Below, one piece after another: positions 60,242 through 64,000 of a DNA stretch of 64,000 bases. The stretch is from positions 186,001-250,000 of the forward strand of contig NZ_CP103833.1 in assembly GCF_029774155.1 (NCBI RefSeq), read 5' to 3'. Position 1 is the first letter of the stretch. Each line of letters begins with the position of its first letter. A model generated the notes under the pieces. It saw nothing but the letters and a program-made list of their open reading frames with translations. It was not told the origin of the DNA and did no database searches. The stretch is from Actinobacillus arthritidis. GTDB lineage: Bacteria > Pseudomonadota > Gammaproteobacteria > Enterobacterales > Pasteurellaceae. A program made the translations under genes and the position numbers.

Positions 60242-62059
60242 TTACTCTCTCGCCAAAATCTTCTGGATTTCCGCCATAATTTCTTGGTCTTGTTCGAGAG
60301 CGATACGATACATTTCTTCGTTTTTGAAACGCTCGATTTTCGGGTCGTACACTTCTGACATAAGTTTCACGCTATGGCGATCTTTGCCGAAGTACATATT
60401 ACCGATTTCATGCACTTTATCCGCATCCAAGCCGAGTTCGCGTAACGCTTGTTTGCCGGTACGTAATGCACTGTCAAAAGTTTCTCGCACTTCAATATCT
60501 GCACCGGATTGTACCAAGTCGTAAACGTGATAACGGTCATAAGCCCGTGCAATAATTTTAATATGTGGGTTCACGCGCGTGCGTATTTCACGATTTCTAA
60601 CGCTTGTTGCGGATTATCAATCGCGACAATCAGCATTTGGGCGGTTTGAATGCCTGCCGCTTTAAGTAAATCAGGGTGAGCGCCGTTGCCATAATAACTT
60701 TTTACGCCACGTTTTTTCATTGCGGCGATAAGTTTTGGGTTCAGTTCAATAATGGTCGGGTGATAACCTGTCATTTGTAATAGATGATTAACCACTTGTC
60801 CGAAGCGGCCCAAGCCGACCAAGATAATCGGGTTTTGCTCTTCAATATGATCATGCGGTTTAATTTCATCAATTTTTTGCAAACGAGGTGCAATAAATTT
60901 CTGACTTACAATAATCATTAACGGCGTGAAGACCATCGATAACACCACAATTGCCGTCATATTGGCGTGTACCGTGTCATCAATCACTTTTTGTGCGTGT
61001 CTTTGCGCAAACAATACAAACGCAAATTCACCACCTTGTGCCATTACGATTGCACGGTCGTGTGCGTCTAAATTGTTACTGCCAGAAAGGCGAGCGACTA
61101 GAAAAATCACCCCACCTTTAATTAGCATCATCAATGCTACACCGAAGATAATCAGCCCTAAGTTATCCCACACCACATTTAAATCGAGCGACATCCCGAC
61201 CGCAAGGAAAAATAAGCCGAGTAATAAGCCTTTAAATGGGTCGATATCGACTTCTAATTGGTGGCGGAAGCTGGAAGTAGAAAGCAATACGCCGGCGACA
61301 AATGCCCCCATTGCCGCTGAAAGTCCGCTCACTTCCATTAATAATGCAGAGCCAAGCACCACGAAAAGTGCCACGGCAGTCATCATTTCTCGGATTTTGG
61401 TACGTGCCAGCATTTTAAAGAATGGATTTAGCACCTTGGTGCCGATAATAAATAAGAAAACCATTGCAAACACGGCAATCGCAATTTTTTGCCAAATTGG
61501 CGTACTGGTCGTTTCTGAATGAATTGGTGATAAAAAGGTAACGACAGCAAGTAGTGGCACAATCAACATATCTTCAAATAACAGAATAGAAACCATTTTG
61601 CGGCCTCGCTCGGAAGTCATTTCCCCCCGTTCGCTTAATACTTGCATCACAATCGCGGTGGAAGTTAACACGAAACCTGCTCGCACTGACAAATGCCACT
61701 TGCCATGAATAGCCGAATGCCATCACTAAACCGGTGAGTGCAATCGCCGCACCCACTACCTGAAAGCTACCTAAGCCAAAAATATATTTGCGTAATCCCC
61801 ATAAATGTGCAGGTCGCATTTCTAATCCGACTAAAAACAGAAACATGACTACGCCGAGTTCGGCAACGTGCAAAATGGTATGCGGATCGCTAAATAAGCC
61901 GAAGCCGAAAGGTCCAATGACTAAACCGCCGGCTAAATAACCTAATACTGAACCTAAACCGATACGTTTAAAAATCGGTACGGCAATAATTGCCGCACCA
62001 AGCAAAGCCACTACGCTCGTTAGCTGGCTTGCCCCTTCTGCTTGCCATATAACCTCCAA
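60242..62059 (-). pseudogene. kefB: Glutathione-gated type K+/H+ antiporter (KefB/KefC family), two frameshifts
   Basis: Frame 1 from ATG 62059 (LTSVVALLGAAIIAVPIFKR, then IGLGSVLGYLAGG) breaks near 61688. Frame 2 (GFVLTSTAIVMQVLSERGEM to ALEIVKYARA) breaks near 60574. Frame 3 (NPHIKIIARAYDRYHVYDLV to ILARE) ends at 60242. Removing A from GCGaGCA and adding G to GCGCGTGA gives 605 aa, the family length. The RCK domain starts PIILVGLGRFGQVVNHLLQM. The intact paralogue is at 17392-19284. Kef systems expel K+ to acidify the cytoplasm during electrophile stress. Both break points are GCGG-type, so the gene may be intact in reality. Confidence 0.87.
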
Positions 62060-62282
62060 AATTTAGTGTGAAAAACAGTTATAAAAATAACATAAAATAT
62101 ATAAAGGTTTGATAAGAATTGAAAAGTTAGAAAAAGATCAGCTTATCAGCTGGTCTTTGAGAAAAGCTAAAAGCACTTTGGATGAATTATATAATTATTT
62201 GTTTAACATCAAATAAAAAAGATCTTAACTTACTTTTTTCTTCTATACTCATGCTTATCTTCTTTATTTAAGGACATAAACT

Positions 62283-63323
62283 ATGAAAACTATTAATGTT
62301 GCAATTGCCGGAAGCGGTTATTCCAGCCGTTTGTTTCATGTTCCTTTTCTCAAAAATGATGAACGTTTTTGTATTCAAAAGGTGTATGAAAGAACAACCG
62401 AACGTGCAAAGGAATGGTTGCCAAATGTGGATATTGTGCATGAATATCAAGAATTACTTACGCCGAACATTGATTTGATTGTGATTACTACGCCAAATCA
62501 GACACATTATGAAATGGTAAAAAGTGCCTTATTAGCCGGTAAACACGTACTGGTTGAAAAACCGTTAGTGGCAAGTTCTATGGAAGCATTAGAACTTGAA
62601 ATGTTAGCTAGACAGCAAAATGTGGTGTTGTATGTCTATCAAAATCGCCGTTGGGACAGTCATATTGCTACGGCAAAAGCAATTTTAGATAAAAATTTAG
62701 TCGGTGAAGTTGTAGATTGTGAAATTCGTTTCGATCGTTATGCGAAAGGTAAAAATCCAAAGGCTTGGAAAGAAGTGGGTGATCGTGGAACAGGATTAGT
62801 CTATGACTTAGGTGTACATTTAATTGATCAATCGGTTTATTTATTTGGCAAACCACAAGCGGTATTTGCCGATATTCGTTATCAGCATGACGGAGCTTTA
62901 GTAGATGATAACTTTGATATACATCTCTATTACGAAAACGGTTTAAAGGTTGCACTGCAAGCCTCTAAATATGCACGCGAACCAAACCCTGCTCTAGTTT
63001 TACACGGTAAAAACGGTTCTTATGTGAAAAAAGGGGTAGATATTCAAGAATCGCTTTTAGATAGAGGTGTACAACCAGTTGGAAATTGGAATGAAGAATC
63101 GGAAGCAGAATGGGGTATATTACATACGGAAATTGAAGGGGAGATAATCCGTCAGCCTTATCCAAATGTGCAAGTGAGTTATCAAAAGCTATTTGATGAT
63201 TTATATCATGCAATTTCTACTGGTGCAGTGCCAGTTGTAAAAGTAGCGGAAGTGACGCTAGTTTTACAGATTATCGAAGCGGCATTTGAAAGTGCGAGCA
63301 AAGGACAAAAAATTAACTTATAA
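62283..63323 (+). CDS. Gfo/Idh/MocA-family oxidoreductase (YdgJ-like)
   Basis: 346 aa. The N-terminal Rossmann fold (VAIAGSGYSSRLFHVPFLKN) is followed by VEKPLVASSMEALELEMLAR (catalytic Lys in EKP) and the C-terminal domain with RGTGLVYDLGVHLIDQSVYL (His of the active site). The family oxidises sugars or sugar alcohols with NAD(P). E. coli YdgJ is similar in length and start. AAGGAC precedes the ATG. Monocistronic with an uptake-sequence terminator. Confidence 0.88.
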   Translation: MKTINVAIAGSGYSSRLFHVPFLKNDERFCIQKVYERTTERAKEWLPNVDIVHEYQELLTPNIDLIVITTPNQTHYEMVKSALLAGKHVLVEKPLVASSMEALELEMLARQQNVVLYVYQNRRWDSHIATAKAILDKNLVGEVVDCEIRFDRYAKGKNPKAWKEVGDRGTGLVYDLGVHLIDQSVYLFGKPQAVFADIRYQHDGALVDDNFDIHLYYENGLKVALQASKYAREPNPALVLHGKNGSYVKKGVDIQESLLDRGVQPVGNWNEESEAEWGILHTEIEGEIIRQPYPNVQVSYQKLFDDLYHAISTGAVPVVKVAEVTLVLQIIEAAFESASKGQKINL

Positions 63324-63338
63324 GTCGATATGAGTTTA

Positions 63339-63387
63339 ACAAGCGGTTGAATTTGCAAGAAATTTTGCAGATTCGACCGCTTTTTTG
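63339..63387 (+). terminator. Inverted uptake-sequence terminator
   Basis: ACAAGCGGTTGAATTTGCAA, an opposed GACCGCTT, then TTTTTTG. Confidence 0.82.
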
Positions 63388-63452
63388 TAAGGTTTAATTA
63401 TATATTGCGACTTATAAAAATCTTTTTTTATTATTAGGTTTTAGGATATTTT

Positions 63453-64000
63453 ATGGAGCATATTACAGTAGAAAACTTGGTGATTGGTTTTGGTAAAGCA
63501 GGTAAAACTCTAGCGACGGATTTAGCTAAAGCAGGGCAATCGGTAATTTTGGTGGAACAAAGTGAAGCAATGTATGGCGGCACTTGTATCAATATCGGTT
63601 GTATTCCTTCTAAAAAATTATTGGTAGAAGGACAGAAAGGGCAAAATGTATCTGATAAAGTTGCGTTATTTAATCAATCAATGACGGCAAAAAACGGCTT
63701 AATTGGTAAATTACGAGTAGCAAACTTTGCAAAATTAGATAGTCTTGAAAACGTGTGTATTATTACCGCTAAAGCGAGTTTTAAAGACGAACATACCGTG
63801 TTATTAAACGGTCGTGACGGCGAGTTTGAAGTACGTGCCGATAAAATTTTTATCAATACCGGTGCGAGTTCAAATCGTTTAGCGATTGAAGGTGCGGATG
63901 GTGCGAGAATTTATGACAGTACCGGCATTCTATCTTTAACTGAGTGTCCGGATCGTCTTGTGATCGTTGGCGGCGGTTATATTTCATTAGAATTTGCCTT
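63453..64000 (+). CDS. RclA-like pyridine nucleotide-disulfide oxidoreductase, N-terminal part
   Basis: ATG 63453; the frame is open to the window edge (about 182 residues). ENLVIGFGKAGKTLATDLAK is the FAD-binding fold, GGTCINIGCIPSKKLLVEGQ carries the redox-active CxxxxC, and LVIVGGGYISLEF starts the NAD(P) domain. This is the mercuric reductase/RclA subgroup; RclA of E. coli is a flavoprotein protecting against reactive chlorine, using copper. Closer identity cannot be settled because the C-terminus is missing. Confidence 0.85.
   Translation, partial: MEHITVENLVIGFGKAGKTLATDLAKAGQSVILVEQSEAMYGGTCINIGCIPSKKLLVEGQKGQNVSDKVALFNQSMTAKNGLIGKLRVANFAKLDSLENVCIITAKASFKDEHTVLLNGRDGEFEVRADKIFINTGASSNRLAIEGADGARIYDSTGILSLTECPDRLVIVGGGYISLEFA

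Noticed and set aside
1..64000. CRISPR array, tRNA or rRNA genes, prophage
   Set aside because: No regularly spaced repeats, cloverleaf-like segments, rRNA signatures or phage structural genes were recognised on reading; a tRNAscan or CRISPR finder run would be decisive.

Overview
The window looks like a Pasteurellaceae chromosome, most likely Actinobacillus (A. pleuropneumoniae / suis / equuli group). It is AT-rich and saturated with the Actinobacillus-type DNA uptake sequence (ACAAGCGGT core, often followed by CAAATTT). The core gene content fits: thiB, dksA, pcnB-folK, gloA, rnt, fabB, cyaA and a hugZ-hgbA heme locus. The species call is inference from these signals, not from a database search.

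Region 1 (1-23 kb) is core: the end of thiB, dksA, pcnB-folK, a minus-strand envelope operon (membrane protein, ydbH, ynbE), gloA, rnt, an Nramp-like transporter, an MHS-type transporter, an XRE regulator divergent from a TbpB-barrel lipoprotein, fabB, cyaA, a Kef-type antiporter, and a four-gene cytochrome c heme-lyase operon (ccmF/nrfE, dsbE, ccmH/nrfF, ccmI/nrfG). Region 2 (23-29 kb) holds an unusual S11 peptidase, a YhbP-like protein, and hugZ-hgbA for heme use.

Region 3 (29-57 kb) is a long accessory block of redox and detoxification genes with their regulators: nitroreductases, old yellow enzymes, an LLM flavoprotein, Ohr, glutathione S-transferase, SDRs, ABM and SnoaL proteins, a DsbA/FrnE protein, a metallo-hydrolase, a cation efflux gene with a MerR regulator, and many LysR/AraC/TetR/ArsR regulators. 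It is visibly mosaic. A ~1.05 kb segment (3' OYE-ohr-DUF1330) is duplicated with a patch of near identity. A GST/GlxA-regulator pair appears to have been duplicated and then reciprocally lost. Hairpins resembling Neisseriaceae DNA uptake sequences, and Haemophilus-type uptake sequences, occur inside it. Region 4 (57-64 kb) holds a small unknown gene beside an XRE-ImmA pair, a DUF4143 ATPase, a second Kef antiporter, a Gfo/Idh/MocA dehydrogenase and the start of an RclA-like flavoprotein.

About sixteen genes, including fabB, ccmF and kefB, have a broken frame. In many cases the indel lies at or beside GCGG/CCGC, and putting it right restores the family length. Base-calling or consensus error is therefore the leading explanation. 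I type such genes 'pseudogene' because the frame is broken as given, not because I believe all are dead. I saw no tRNA, rRNA, CRISPR array or intact insertion sequence.
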